Assembly (NCBI GenBank): GCA_028687995.1
Contig: JAQTZA010000002.1
Coordinates: forward strand, 124,001-188,000
Direction of reading: 5' to 3'
Length of the DNA: 64,000 nucleotides
Source of the DNA: Bacteroidales bacterium
GTDB taxonomy: Bacteria; Bacteroidota; Bacteroidia; Bacteroidales; UBA7332
The notes under the pieces were generated by a model. The model saw only the letters and a list, made by a program, of their open reading frames with translations, did not search any database and was not told the DNA's origin. The number at the start of each line of letters is the position of its first letter. Positions within the stretch are counted from its first letter, which is position 1. Positions 36,852 through 45,845 of this stretch are shown piece after piece. Position numbers and translations under genes: made by a program.

Positions 36852-38363
36852 TTAGAATTCTACAATAAATTCTACTCTACGGTTTTGTGCACGACCAGCT
36901 GCAGTTGCATTATCTGCCACTGGAGTTGTATCACCGTGACCAATAGCAACCATGCGTGATGCTTCTACACCTTTATCAGTAAGGTATTTCATGACAGCAT
37001 CAGCACGTTGTTGTGAAAGTACTTGATTTGCCTCAGGTTTACCTTGACTATCAGTATGTCCATTGATATTCAATTTGTATGCTGGATTCATTTTCATGAT
37101 TTCAGCAATGTTGTCGAGGATTGCATTTGAAGATTTTTTAATAACATCTTTTCCGCTTTCGAATTGAATGCCTTGAAGCGCTTTTTTGAAAACTTCTTTA
37201 ACCTCTTTTTTAATTTCTGGGCAACCTTTATTTGCTTTTGTACCCTTAACATCAGGACATTTGTCTACATTATCTGCGATACCATCTCCATCGCTATCAG
37301 GACAACCATTCATCTCTTTTGTTCCTTTTGCATTTGGACACTTGTCGAGGTAATCAGCAATTCCATCACCATCTGTATCAATTGGGCATCCTTTTTTATC
37401 GACTTTTACATTTGCAGGTGTGTTTGGACAAGCATCATCTTTGTCTGCTATACCATCTTTGTCACTATCTGGGCAACCGCCAAGGTTTGCAAGACCTTTT
37501 TCATTTGGACATTTGTCCATGTAATCTACAACTCCATCACCATCCGTATCAACTGGGCAGCCAGTAGAAGTTACTTTTACATCAACTGGTGTATTCGGAC
37601 ATTTATCTAAATAGTCAGCAACTCCGTCGCCATCAGAGTCAACTGGGCAACCGCCAATAGTTACGCTTACTCCAGCGGGTGTTCCTGGACATAAATCTAA
37701 TCTGTCAATTACACCATCTTTATCGGTATCTTTTGGCTTACCAAAGGCAAAAGAGATTGAAATAGATTGTTTTAAGAAATTGTCATTCTTGCCATCTATA
37801 TATTTTTGTGGTTTTGAAGTTGAGGTGTTTTTTATTGGATAATCTCTAACATCTGTAAAATTGAGATTGTATAGAGCTTGATATTGTAACGAAATTGTTT
37901 TGGTTAGTTTTAGTTTAAGTCCTAACCCGATAGGCATAATTGCATTTCCACCTTTCATTCCAGCCGGTTCAAATTTTGAGAAATAACCATAGCCAAGTCC
38001 ACCAACTAAAAATGGCGAAAGTTTTGCATTTTCTTTAAGAATGAAGTCGTTGTCAAATTTGAATTTAAATAACATGCTTAAATCGAGTAACTGTCCTGTA
38101 AAGTGAGCTTGACTATTCCATCCAGCCCATCTTCCATAGGTGCTATAAAGGCCTAAATCAAAAGATTTACTCAGATATCTGTTGATGCCAACTCCTCCAA
38201 ACATGTAAGGGTCATGATTGAATTTGAAAATTTGGTTGTCAAGATCTCCATAATACTCATTTTTCCCAAGTTGAAAATCTAACGCCCACTTGTTATCAAC
38301 ATTCTGTGCAGTAAATGGTAATGCAGAACACAGCAGTAGTGCAAATAAAATTAATTTTTTCAT
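36852..38363 (-). CDS. OmpA-family outer-membrane protein with six TSP3 calcium repeats
   Basis: 503 residues counted from MKKLILFALLLCSALPFTAQ, a good signal peptide; an in-frame ATG 21 codons upstream is less likely because it would precede the signal. A ~200-residue beta-barrel is followed by six thrombospondin type-3 repeats of the form DxDxDGxxDxxDxCP (for example DTDGDGIADYLDKCP), then a C-terminal OmpA peptidoglycan-binding domain (INGHTDSQG, QNRRVEF). It links outer membrane and wall, with calcium likely bound by the repeats. A TATATTTG box is at 38416-38423. It is the terminal side neighbour of spt, transcribed from its own region. Confidence 0.93.
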   Translation of the reverse strand: MKKLILFALLLCSALPFTAQNVDNKWALDFQLGKNEYYGDLDNQIFKFNHDPYMFGGVGINRYLSKSFDLGLYSTYGRWAGWNSQAHFTGQLLDLSMLFKFKFDNDFILKENAKLSPFLVGGLGYGYFSKFEPAGMKGGNAIMPIGLGLKLKLTKTISLQYQALYNLNFTDVRDYPIKNTSTSKPQKYIDGKNDNFLKQSISISFAFGKPKDTDKDGVIDRLDLCPGTPAGVSVTIGGCPVDSDGDGVADYLDKCPNTPVDVKVTSTGCPVDTDGDGVVDYMDKCPNEKGLANLGGCPDSDKDGIADKDDACPNTPANVKVDKKGCPIDTDGDGIADYLDKCPNAKGTKEMNGCPDSDGDGIADNVDKCPDVKGTKANKGCPEIKKEVKEVFKKALQGIQFESGKDVIKKSSNAILDNIAEIMKMNPAYKLNINGHTDSQGKPEANQVLSQQRADAVMKYLTDKGVEASRMVAIGHGDTTPVADNATAAGRAQNRRVEFIVEF

Positions 38364-38467
38364 AATGATGGTTTTAAGGTGGATAAGTGATTCACAATTT
38401 GTTATTTTAAACAAACAAATATACAATTAAGTTTAAATTATATGAATTATTTAAGGAAATATTCAAC

Positions 38468-38500
38468 AAAAAAGGTGTAATTTCTGAAATTACACCTTTT
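38468..38500 (-). terminator. Terminator after serine palmitoyltransferase gene
   Basis: AAAAGGTGTAATTT and AAATTACACCTTTT make a perfect 14-bp stem with a 3-base loop, followed on the minus strand by T residues. Confidence 0.8.
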
Positions 38501-38522
38501 AGTTTAGAATAAGTAGCTTGAT

Positions 38523-39710
38523 TTATCGAATAATATCTAATTGTCTAAAGCATTTTTCTATTTTTTCAAAAGCAAAATCTAACTGTGCTTTAGTATGAGT
38601 TGCCATTAAAGAGAAACGAATGAGTGTGTCACTTGGTGCAACTCCTGGTGATACAACTGGATTTACAAAAATACCTTCCTCGAAGAGTAAATGTGTTACT
38701 AAAAAAGTTTTATCATTGTCTCTTACATAAAGAGGAATGATAGGTGTAGTAGTATGACCAATTTCGCATCCAATCCTTCTAAAACCATCCAATGCATAAT
38801 GCGTCAATTCCCACAGATTTGCGATTCGTTCTGGTTCAGATTGCATGATGTCTAAAGCAGCCATAGCCGCTGCTGTTGCTGCAGGAGTAATACTAGCGCT
38901 AAAGATATAGGAGCGAGAATTATGTCTAAGATAGTTTGCAGTAATAGCATCGGTTGCAATAAATCCTCCCAAAGAGGCAAATGATTTGCTGAAAGTTCCC
39001 ATGATTAAATCAACATCATCTGTTACACCATCAGCATGACATAATCCTTGTCCATTTTTGCCAAATACACCCAAGCTATGAGCTTCATCAACCATCACTG
39101 CTGCATCATATTTTTTCGCTAAAGCTGCTATATCTTTTAACGGTGCCTGATCGCCCTCCATACTGAAGACGCCGTCTACCACAATTAATTTTACTTTATC
39201 AGCTTCGCATTTTTGCAATGTTTTCTCTAAAGAATCCATGTCATTATGCTTGAATTTTAGAGTGTTTGAAAAAGAAAGCCTTTTTCCTTCAATAATGGAT
39301 GCATGGTCAAATTCATCCCATATCAAATAGTCTTGTCTACCTGTTAAGCAAGACACAACTCCAGCATTTACTTGAAATCCAGTTGAGTACACAATAGCCT
39401 CTTCTTTACCAACAAATTTTGCCAAACGGTTCTCCAGTTCTATGTGGATGTCTAAAGTCCCATTCAAAAACCTTGAGCCAGCGCAACCAGTTCCATATTT
39501 TTTTATGGCAGCAATGGCGGCTTCCTTAATTTTAGGGTGGTTTGTTAGCCCAAGATAGCTATTTGAGCCAAACATCAATACTTTCTTGCCGTTGATCATT
39601 ACTTCTGTGTCCTGATCGCTTTCAATTGTTCTAAAATAAGGATAGAGACCTAATGCTTTTACTCTTTGAGGAGCATCGTACTCGGCTAACTTTTGTTGAA
39701 GTAATTTCAT
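38523..39710 (-). CDS. spt: Serine palmitoyltransferase (sphingolipid synthesis)
   Basis: PLP enzyme of the alpha-oxoamine synthase family; joins serine and a fatty acyl-CoA (or ACP) to 3-ketosphinganine, the first sphingolipid step. The 395-residue product carries MFGSNSYLGLTNHP, GTGCAGSRFLNGTLDIH, DEAHSLGVFG and the PLP lysine K242 in GTFSKSFASLGG. The N-terminus (LAEYDAPQRVKALGLYPYFR) is that of Bacteroidota SPT; glycine C-acetyltransferase is the nearest alternative and lacks it. A -7-like TAATTTTG box is at 39790-39797. No other sphingolipid gene is adjacent. Confidence 0.93.
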   Translation of the reverse strand: MKLLQQKLAEYDAPQRVKALGLYPYFRTIESDQDTEVMINGKKVLMFGSNSYLGLTNHPKIKEAAIAAIKKYGTGCAGSRFLNGTLDIHIELENRLAKFVGKEEAIVYSTGFQVNAGVVSCLTGRQDYLIWDEFDHASIIEGKRLSFSNTLKFKHNDMDSLEKTLQKCEADKVKLIVVDGVFSMEGDQAPLKDIAALAKKYDAAVMVDEAHSLGVFGKNGQGLCHADGVTDDVDLIMGTFSKSFASLGGFIATDAITANYLRHNSRSYIFSASITPAATAAAMAALDIMQSEPERIANLWELTHYALDGFRRIGCEIGHTTTPIIPLYVRDNDKTFLVTHLLFEEGIFVNPVVSPGVAPSDTLIRFSLMATHTKAQLDFAFEKIEKCFRQLDIIR

Positions 39711-40057
39711 ACAATTCTTAAGGTAGAGTTAGTTTACTGCAATTTTTTTTGAGATGAGCAGATTTAATAATCTGTTCTTAAAAGACCGGCAAAATTAGTC
39801 AAAAAAATGATAAAACTGTTTTTTTGATTAAAATTATAAGAAAATTGCAAGTCAGTTAGCTTGTAATATTATTAGCTATTTGATATTAAATACAACAAAT
39901 CGGTCAATTAATATAATGATAAATAACAATTTTAGATAACCATATAATTTGGAGGTCAAAAACGCCGACTATTTTTTATTTTGAAAATGAGTGCAATACC
40001 AGAATACTAAATCATTGATGTTGTCGTTATATAATCATGTTAAACATATAAATGCCT
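39711..40057. other. 347-base AT-rich gap, promoters only
   Basis: Divergent spacer between spt (minus) and the 55-aa gene (plus). A minus-strand TAATTTTG box (39790-39797) may serve spt. Nothing else is recognisable. Confidence 0.5.
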
Positions 40058-40225
40058 ATGAAAAAAAGATTTACACTAAAAGAAAATGTCAAACACCGAG
40101 TACCCAACCGTAAAAATCAAGAAAATCCAACACAAACAACCCTTAACTTTTTGCAGCAATTTGCTCGGGTGTATGAGGTCGAAAAATGTAAAAATGACTC
40201 AATCGTAGAGTTTTATCTCAATTAA
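40058..40225 (+). CDS. 55-aa basic small protein
   Basis: A short gene, MKKRFTLKENVKHRVPNRKN at the start, then a Gln/Thr-rich stretch and a helix LNFLQQFARVYEVE. An in-frame ATG lies two codons upstream (40052), so the start is uncertain. It is directly followed by a strong terminator (40225-40250), so it forms a complete one-gene unit before rnf. I have the impression that similar small proteins with a LNFxxQFARxY segment recur in Bacteroidota, but cannot verify it. Function is unknown; the net positive charge would allow nucleic-acid binding. Confidence 0.7.
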   Translation: MKKRFTLKENVKHRVPNRKNQENPTQTTLNFLQQFARVYEVEKCKNDSIVEFYLN

Positions 40226-40250
40226 AAGCAGCGCTAAGCTGCTTTTTTTT
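40225..40250 (+). terminator. Terminator of the 55-aa gene
   Basis: AAAGCAGC-GCTAA-GCTGCTTT followed by a run of T. Overlaps the stop codon by one base. Confidence 0.85.
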
Positions 40251-40270
40251 ATTTTATACTTTTATAATAT

Positions 40271-40299
40271 TTTGCTCTCAAAAAAAATATCTATCTTTG
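40271..40299 (+). promoter_or_regulatory. rnf operon promoter
   Basis: TTTG (40271-40274), 17 bases, TATCTTTG (40292-40299). Start near 40305, ~23 bases before the rseC-like ATG. Confidence 0.7.
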
Positions 40300-40327
40300 C
40301 CCACATTGTAATCCAGAGATAGCAAAA

Positions 40328-40756
40328 ATGGATAATTTGATCTGCCATGAAGGAATAGTTGAAGCTTTAAATAGCGAGACTGTTTTCGTAAGAATAATAC
40401 AAGTGTCGGCTTGCTCGTCATGCCATGCAAAAGGGGCTTGTTCTACCTCCGATATTTCAGAAAAGCTTATTGAAATTCGTCAATCGGATGAGAAATTCTC
40501 AATCGGAGAGAGAGTAACTATTGAAGGAAGTTCATCCATCGCAAGTAGTGCAGTTCTTTTGGCCTTTGTCATTCCGTTTGTTTTGATTATTCTGACCTTA
40601 GCTTTATCAACTCACTTTTTTCAGAGCGAAGTCCTTTCGGCTCTACTATCCATTTTAATATTAATTCCTTATTATAGTGTACTCTATTTCAGAAACGATG
40701 TTCTGAAAAAAACATTTGCATTTAGACTTAAACATATAAATAGTTCAGTTCAATGA
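40328..40756 (+). CDS. rseC: RseC/MucC-like protein, first gene of the rnf operon
   Basis: 142 residues, SoxR-reducing-system RseC family. A short N-terminal domain with conserved cysteines (VSACSSCHAKGACS) is followed by two TM segments (about 74-95 and 99-120). In Bacteroidota it regularly precedes rnfB. It probably helps electron transfer or assembly of Rnf at the membrane. It overlaps rnfB by four bases (ATGA). Confidence 0.88.
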   Translation: MDNLICHEGIVEALNSETVFVRIIQVSACSSCHAKGACSTSDISEKLIEIRQSDEKFSIGERVTIEGSSSIASSAVLLAFVIPFVLIILTLALSTHFFQSEVLSALLSILILIPYYSVLYFRNDVLKKTFAFRLKHINSSVQ

Positions 40757-41607
40757 ATGTAATTTTAATTTCAGTGATTCTACTGGCAGTTGTGGGAGGA
40801 GTAAGTGCGCTTATTCTTTATTTTGTTGCTCAGAAGTTTCATGTGTTGGAAGATGCTCGTATCGATGTTGTGCAGGAGATATTGCCTGCGGCAAATTGTG
40901 GTGGGTGTGGATATCCTGGTTGTCGTGGTTTTGCTGAAGCGTGTGTGAAAGCTGATACGCTCGAAGGTTTGTATTGTCCGGTGGGTGGCAGTGAAGTGAT
41001 GTCGAAAGTTGGATCTATTTTGGGTCGAGAGGCAGCACAAACGGTTCCGATGGTGGCTGTAGTGCGTTGTCAAGGCGATTGTGATAAACGTCCGCAGACT
41101 AATGAATATGATGGACCGACAAATTGCTCCATAGCTACATCATTATATGGTGGCGATACAGATTGTTCGTATGGCTGCTTGGGGCATGGCGATTGCGTGG
41201 TTGTGTGTGGATTTGATGCCATAAAAATGAATCCGGAAACACGATTGCCGGAAGTCGATGAAGATAAATGCACAGGTTGCAATGCTTGTGTGAAGGCTTG
41301 TCCAAAAGTAATTATAGAATTGCGAAAAAAAGGACCTCGTTCAAGACGAATTTATGTGGGATGTGTGAGCAAAGATAAAGGAGCTCAGACTAAAAATGCT
41401 TGTGCCGTTGGTTGTATTGGCTGTAGCAAATGTTTCAAAGTTTGTGAATTTGATGCGATAACGATTACAAATAATTTGGCGTATATCGATCCGAATAAGT
41501 GCAAACTCTGTCGTAAATGTCCGGAAGTTTGTCCAACCAATGCCATTGTAGAGTTGAATTGTCCTCCCAGAAAGAAAAAAGAAGAGGACGTAATTTCAAA
41601 TGATTAA
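40753..41607 (+). CDS. rnfB: Electron transport complex protein RnfB
   Basis: 284-residue ferredoxin-accepting subunit of Rnf. An N-terminal TM anchor is followed by the RnfB Fe-S motif AANCGGCGYPGC with C49, C52, C57 and C75, and then by three further ferredoxin-like cluster motifs (CTGCNACVKACP, CIGCSKCFKVC, CKLCRKCPEVCP). It takes electrons from reduced ferredoxin, for example that made by Kor. Confidence 0.96.
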   Translation: MNVILISVILLAVVGGVSALILYFVAQKFHVLEDARIDVVQEILPAANCGGCGYPGCRGFAEACVKADTLEGLYCPVGGSEVMSKVGSILGREAAQTVPMVAVVRCQGDCDKRPQTNEYDGPTNCSIATSLYGGDTDCSYGCLGHGDCVVVCGFDAIKMNPETRLPEVDEDKCTGCNACVKACPKVIIELRKKGPRSRRIYVGCVSKDKGAQTKNACAVGCIGCSKCFKVCEFDAITITNNLAYIDPNKCKLCRKCPEVCPTNAIVELNCPPRKKKEEDVISND

Positions 41608-41625
41608 TTAAACAGAATACGTTTT

Positions 41626-42951
41626 ATGCGTACATTCCGTATTGGCGGTGTTCATCCGCCCGAAAACAAATTATCTGCAGGTCAAATTATAGAGGAAATC
41701 GGTTTGCCCAAGCAGGTTATTATCCCTTTGGCTCAAAACTTAGGAGCGCCTTCAACTGCCATCGTCAACAAAGGAGATGAGGTAAAGGTGGGAACAATTA
41801 TTGGTCGTTCATCTGGCTTTGTTTCATCCAATTTACATTCATCAGTTTCAGGCAAAGTTGCCAAAGTAGACCAATCGTTGGATGCGAGTGGTTATCGAAG
41901 ACCTTCTGTATTTATTGATGTGATTGGTGACGAATGGGAAGAATCGATTGATCGATCTACCAATTTGAAAAATGAATGTGATTTGTCGGCTGAAGAAATT
42001 CTGAAAAAAATAGGAGAATTCGGAATCGTAGGCTTGGGTGGAGCCACATTCCCTACACAGGTTAAATTGATGCCGCTTCCGGGTAAAAAAGCTGAGATTT
42101 TAATTATTAATGCTGTTGAATGCGAACCTTATCTAACTTCTGATCATGCTTTGATGATGGAGAAATCAGATGAGATTATGGTTGGAATTCAAATTTTGAT
42201 GAAAGCCATCAACGTGACGCGGACGGTTATTGGTATTGAGAATAATAAACCCGATGCTATTGTTTTGATGACACAGAAAGCACTCAAATACAAAGGTGTT
42301 GAGGTGATGCAGCTCAAGGTTCAATATCCTCAAGGAGGTGAAAAACAGTTGATTGATGCTGTTATTCGACGTCAAGTGCCAAATGGAGCACTTCCAATAG
42401 CAACGGGTGCTATTGTACAGAATGTGGCAACCGCTTTTGCCGTTTATGAAGCTATACAGAAAAATAAGCCATTGATAGACCGAGTGGTAACGGTCACTGG
42501 GAAATCGATTGTGAAACCATCCAATTACAAAGCACGCATCGGAATACCTATGCAGATGCTGATGGATGCTGCTGGTGGATTGCCCGAAGATACAGGTAAA
42601 ATTATTTCAGGTGGCCCAATGATGGGTAAAGCCATTGTTTCGCTTGATATTCCGGTAGTGAAAGGGACTTCTGGTATTTTGGTGTTACCAGATTTTGAAT
42701 CGCAGCGTGCCAAAATGAAAAACTGCATCCGTTGTTCGAAATGTGTCTCCGTTTGTCCGATGGGTTTGGAGCCCTATTTGTTAGGGAGTATTGGCGAAAT
42801 GCAGCTTTGGGACAGGGCAGAAAAAGAGGATGTGATGAATTGCATCGAATGTGGTTGTTGTTCCTACACTTGTCCGTCTGGTAGACCATTGGTCGATTTT
42901 ATCCGTTTGGGTAAAACGAAAGTCAGTGCGATTATTCGCGCAAGAAAATAG
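41626..42951 (+). CDS. rnfC: Electron transport complex protein RnfC
   Basis: 441-residue peripheral subunit with the NADH/FMN-binding Rossmann core (GGATFPTQVKLMP, INAVECEPYLTSDH) and two C-terminal 4Fe-4S motifs, CIRCSKCVSVCP and CIECGCCSYTCP. It is the NAD+-reducing side of Rnf. Normal length for the shorter, non-Ala/Lys-tailed type. Confidence 0.97.
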   Translation: MRTFRIGGVHPPENKLSAGQIIEEIGLPKQVIIPLAQNLGAPSTAIVNKGDEVKVGTIIGRSSGFVSSNLHSSVSGKVAKVDQSLDASGYRRPSVFIDVIGDEWEESIDRSTNLKNECDLSAEEILKKIGEFGIVGLGGATFPTQVKLMPLPGKKAEILIINAVECEPYLTSDHALMMEKSDEIMVGIQILMKAINVTRTVIGIENNKPDAIVLMTQKALKYKGVEVMQLKVQYPQGGEKQLIDAVIRRQVPNGALPIATGAIVQNVATAFAVYEAIQKNKPLIDRVVTVTGKSIVKPSNYKARIGIPMQMLMDAAGGLPEDTGKIISGGPMMGKAIVSLDIPVVKGTSGILVLPDFESQRAKMKNCIRCSKCVSVCPMGLEPYLLGSIGEMQLWDRAEKEDVMNCIECGCCSYTCPSGRPLVDFIRLGKTKVSAIIRARK

Positions 42952-42987
42952 ATTTTGAGAAAATTTATAGGATAATAAATATAAAAT

Positions 42988-43941
42988 ATGTCACGAAAAC
43001 TTTTTGTATCTCCATCGCCTCACGTGCACAGTGGAGATAGCGTGTCGAGCAATATGTATGGGGTGATTATCGCTCTTATACCTGCGTTCGTCGCTTCCAT
43101 CTATTTCTTTGGCTTGGGAGCACTAACGGTTACTTTCACTGCTGTTGCAGCCTGTCTTCTGTTCGAATTTCTGGTTCAGAAATACCTGATCAAAGGAGAA
43201 TTTACGCTCAATGATGGTTCAGCTTTGCTCACCGGTTTGTTGTTGTCGTTCAATCTACCCTCCAATTTGCCGTTGTGGATTGTAATAATAGGAGCATTTG
43301 TTTCTATTGTTATTGCCAAAATGTCGTTTGGTGGATTGGGTAATAATCTCTTTAATCCTGCATTGGTAGGACGTGTGTTTCTCTTGATTTCATTTCCTGC
43401 TCAGATGACTACATGGCCAGTGGGTGGAACGGCTGATCGTTTCACGACAGTGGATGTGGCTACAGGAGCAACTCATCTGATGCCACTGAAAGGCATGGGC
43501 GGCGATCTATTGACGTATGCCGATCTGTTTTTTGGAAAAATGGGAGGAAGTCTGGGAGAGGTAAGTGCTTTTGCATTGTTAATCGGTTTTGCCTTTATGC
43601 TTTGGCGAAAAATAATTACGTGGCACATCCCGGTTTCTATTTTTGCTTCGGTTGCGATATTTGCCCTTTTGCTGAAAGCTGATCCGATAGCTCATCTTTT
43701 TTCCGGGGGATTGATGTTAGGTGCCATTTTTATGGCGACCGACTATGTTTCATCACCCATGAGTAAGAGTGGAATGATTCTTTACGGCGTTTTGATTGGT
43801 TTTTTGACACTGCTCATTCGCAAATATGGCGCATATCCCGAAGGTGTTTCGTTTGCCATTTTGTTGATGAATTCCGTTACGCCTATTATTAATATGTATA
43901 TGAAACCGAAACGATTTGGGGAGGTAGTGAAGAATGGCTAA
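42988..43941 (+). CDS. rnfD: Electron transport complex protein RnfD
   Basis: 317-residue membrane subunit with about nine TM segments. The TGATHLMP segment near residue 160 carries the threonine that usually binds FMN covalently. It forms the ion-translocating core with RnfA, E and G. It overlaps rnfG by eight bases. Confidence 0.95.
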   Translation: MSRKLFVSPSPHVHSGDSVSSNMYGVIIALIPAFVASIYFFGLGALTVTFTAVAACLLFEFLVQKYLIKGEFTLNDGSALLTGLLLSFNLPSNLPLWIVIIGAFVSIVIAKMSFGGLGNNLFNPALVGRVFLLISFPAQMTTWPVGGTADRFTTVDVATGATHLMPLKGMGGDLLTYADLFFGKMGGSLGEVSAFALLIGFAFMLWRKIITWHIPVSIFASVAIFALLLKADPIAHLFSGGLMLGAIFMATDYVSSPMSKSGMILYGVLIGFLTLLIRKYGAYPEGVSFAILLMNSVTPIINMYMKPKRFGEVVKNG

Positions 43942-44551
43942 GTTACAATCAACTTTTAAAAATATGTTTCTGGTTTTGGTCATCTTTACGGCTGTTGCAG
44001 CGGCTTTGCTGGCCATGGTCAATGAGGTAACAAAAGCGCCTATTGCGGCTTCTGAAAAAGCCAAACAAGAGAATGCGATCAAAGTAGTTTTGCCCGAATT
44101 CGATAATTCACCCACGGAAGAAAAATACCTTGCCAAAACGGTGGATGGTGATTCGTTGCTGGTTTTTCCTGCCAAAAAAGGAGGCAAATATGTAGGTTCG
44201 GCTGTTGCATCGACTACCAAAAAAGGATTCTCGGGATTGGTGAAAATTATGGTCGGATTCAATGCCGATGGTACATTGTATAACTATTCGGTTTTACATC
44301 ATGCCGAAACGCCTGGTTTGGGATCGAAGATACAGGATTGGTTTAGCGATAAATTGCGCCCTAGTAGTTGTGTGATTGGTAAAAATCCGGAGAAAGGATT
44401 GAAAGTGAGCAAAGATGGGGGAGAAGTGGATGCCATTACGGCGGCAACCATATCATCTCGGGCTTTTTTAGATGCCATAAACAGAGCCTATAGCACACTT
44501 AATCATTCTGTAAATGTGAGTGATACCATTTCTCTTCAAACGAATAATTGA
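43934..44551 (+). CDS. rnfG: Electron transport complex protein RnfG
   Basis: 205 residues with one N-terminal TM and a periplasmic FMN domain. DAITAATISSRAF near the end holds the FMN-attachment threonine region (S/T-x-A-T type). HHAETPGLGSKI is the other family motif. Length and place between rnfD and rnfE are as expected. Confidence 0.94.
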   Translation: MAKLQSTFKNMFLVLVIFTAVAAALLAMVNEVTKAPIAASEKAKQENAIKVVLPEFDNSPTEEKYLAKTVDGDSLLVFPAKKGGKYVGSAVASTTKKGFSGLVKIMVGFNADGTLYNYSVLHHAETPGLGSKIQDWFSDKLRPSSCVIGKNPEKGLKVSKDGGEVDAITAATISSRAFLDAINRAYSTLNHSVNVSDTISLQTNN

Positions 44552-44563
44552 TAGGAGGTTATT

Positions 44564-45151
44564 ATGGAAAGATTCAAGATATTTTATAACGGAATCGTAA
44601 AAGAGAATCCGACGTTTGTGTTGCTATTAGGTATGTGCCCGACGTTGGGGACAACCTCATCGGCATTAAACGGTATGGGAATGGGATTGGCAACGGCTTT
44701 TGTGCTGATGGCATCGAATATGGCTATTTCATCCATCAAAGATTTTGTACCAGACAAAGTACGTATTCCTGTTTTCGTCGTTGTAATTGCAACGTTTGTT
44801 ACAGTTGTACAGTTTTTGATGCAAGCGTATATGCCGGCGTTGTACGCTAGTTTAGGGTTGTTTATCCCACTGATTGTGGTGAATTGCATTGTGCTAGGCC
44901 GGGCGGAATCGTATGCCGCTAAAAACGGTGTGATCAACTCTGGACTCGATGGGTTAGGTAGTGGGATGGGATTTACGTTGGCATTGACTATTTTGGGAGC
45001 GTTAAGAGAATTTCTGGGGACAGGTAAATTCTTTGGTTTGACTGCATTTCCTGAGAAATATGGTTCCCTAATTTTCGTGTTAGCACCGGGTGCATTTATC
45101 GTATTGGGTTACCTGATTGCATTGGTGAATCGATTGAAAAGTCGTGATTAA
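44564..45151 (+). CDS. rnfE: Electron transport complex protein RnfE
   Basis: 195-residue six-TM subunit with the N-terminal KENPTFVLLLGMCPTLGTTSS motif and NCIVLGRAESYA, both typical of RnfE/NqrD. A Cys in each of these segments is conserved and binds the intramembrane iron centre with RnfA in known structures of the family. Confidence 0.95.
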   Translation: MERFKIFYNGIVKENPTFVLLLGMCPTLGTTSSALNGMGMGLATAFVLMASNMAISSIKDFVPDKVRIPVFVVVIATFVTVVQFLMQAYMPALYASLGLFIPLIVVNCIVLGRAESYAAKNGVINSGLDGLGSGMGFTLALTILGALREFLGTGKFFGLTAFPEKYGSLIFVLAPGAFIVLGYLIALVNRLKSRD

Positions 45152-45174
45152 TTAAAATTTAAACGAGATAGATT

Positions 45175-45777
45175 ATGTCGTACATTCTGATTTTCATTAC
45201 CGCCGTATTTGTCAATAATATCGTATTGGCACAGTTCTTGGGAATCTGTCCCTTTTTAGGAGTCTCCAACAAGACTGAGACAGCTATAGGCATGGGAGCA
45301 GCCGTTGCATTTGTAATGACGTTGGCAACCATTTTTACCTATTTGATTCAAAGCCTGTTGACCTACTTTGGGCTAGATTTTATGCAAACCATCACTTTTA
45401 TTTTGGTGATCGCTGCTTTGGTGCAAATGGTAGAGATTATTCTTAAAAAGGTTTCCCCTCCTTTGTACCAAGCGTTGGGCGTATTTTTACCCTTGATTAC
45501 TACAAATTGTGCGATTTTGGGTGTTGCTATTTTGGTGATTCAAAAGGAGTTGACGCTTTTTGAATCGGTGATTTTTGCATTCTCTACGGCCATCGGTTTT
45601 GGTGTTGCATTGGTGCTTTTCTCAGGGTTGAGAGAGCAAATGGCATTAACCAAAATACCGAAAGCGATGCGTGGTACTCCGATTGCTTTGATTGTAGCCG
45701 GCATGCTGGCAATGGCATTTATGGGATTTTCTGGTGTGGACAAGACATTGGCTATTCTGTGGGGGATTGCGAAATAG
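45175..45777 (+). CDS. rnfA: Electron transport complex protein RnfA
   Basis: 200-residue six-TM subunit: NNIVLAQFLGICPFLGVSNK and TTNCAILGVAIL carry the paired conserved cysteines. With RnfE it forms the inverted-repeat core of the pump. Last gene of the rnf operon. Confidence 0.96.
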   Translation: MSYILIFITAVFVNNIVLAQFLGICPFLGVSNKTETAIGMGAAVAFVMTLATIFTYLIQSLLTYFGLDFMQTITFILVIAALVQMVEIILKKVSPPLYQALGVFLPLITTNCAILGVAILVIQKELTLFESVIFAFSTAIGFGVALVLFSGLREQMALTKIPKAMRGTPIALIVAGMLAMAFMGFSGVDKTLAILWGIAK

Positions 45778-45845
45778 AGAGACAGTGCATTCATTCCAGA
45801 TAGTTGTAATAATTTTCGTACTTTTACGGAAAATAATTCGAATAT

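Noticed and set aside
37164-37610. Plus-strand ORF opposite the OmpA TSP3 repeats
   Set aside because: Its repeats mirror the TSP3 repeats of the real gene on the other strand; no independent support.
38364-38426. Upstream start for the OmpA protein
   Set aside because: The extra 21 residues precede a clean signal peptide; the internal ATG at 38363 is better.
40780-41282. Minus-strand ORFs opposite rnfB
   Set aside because: Antisense to RnfB cysteine motifs; no evidence of expression.
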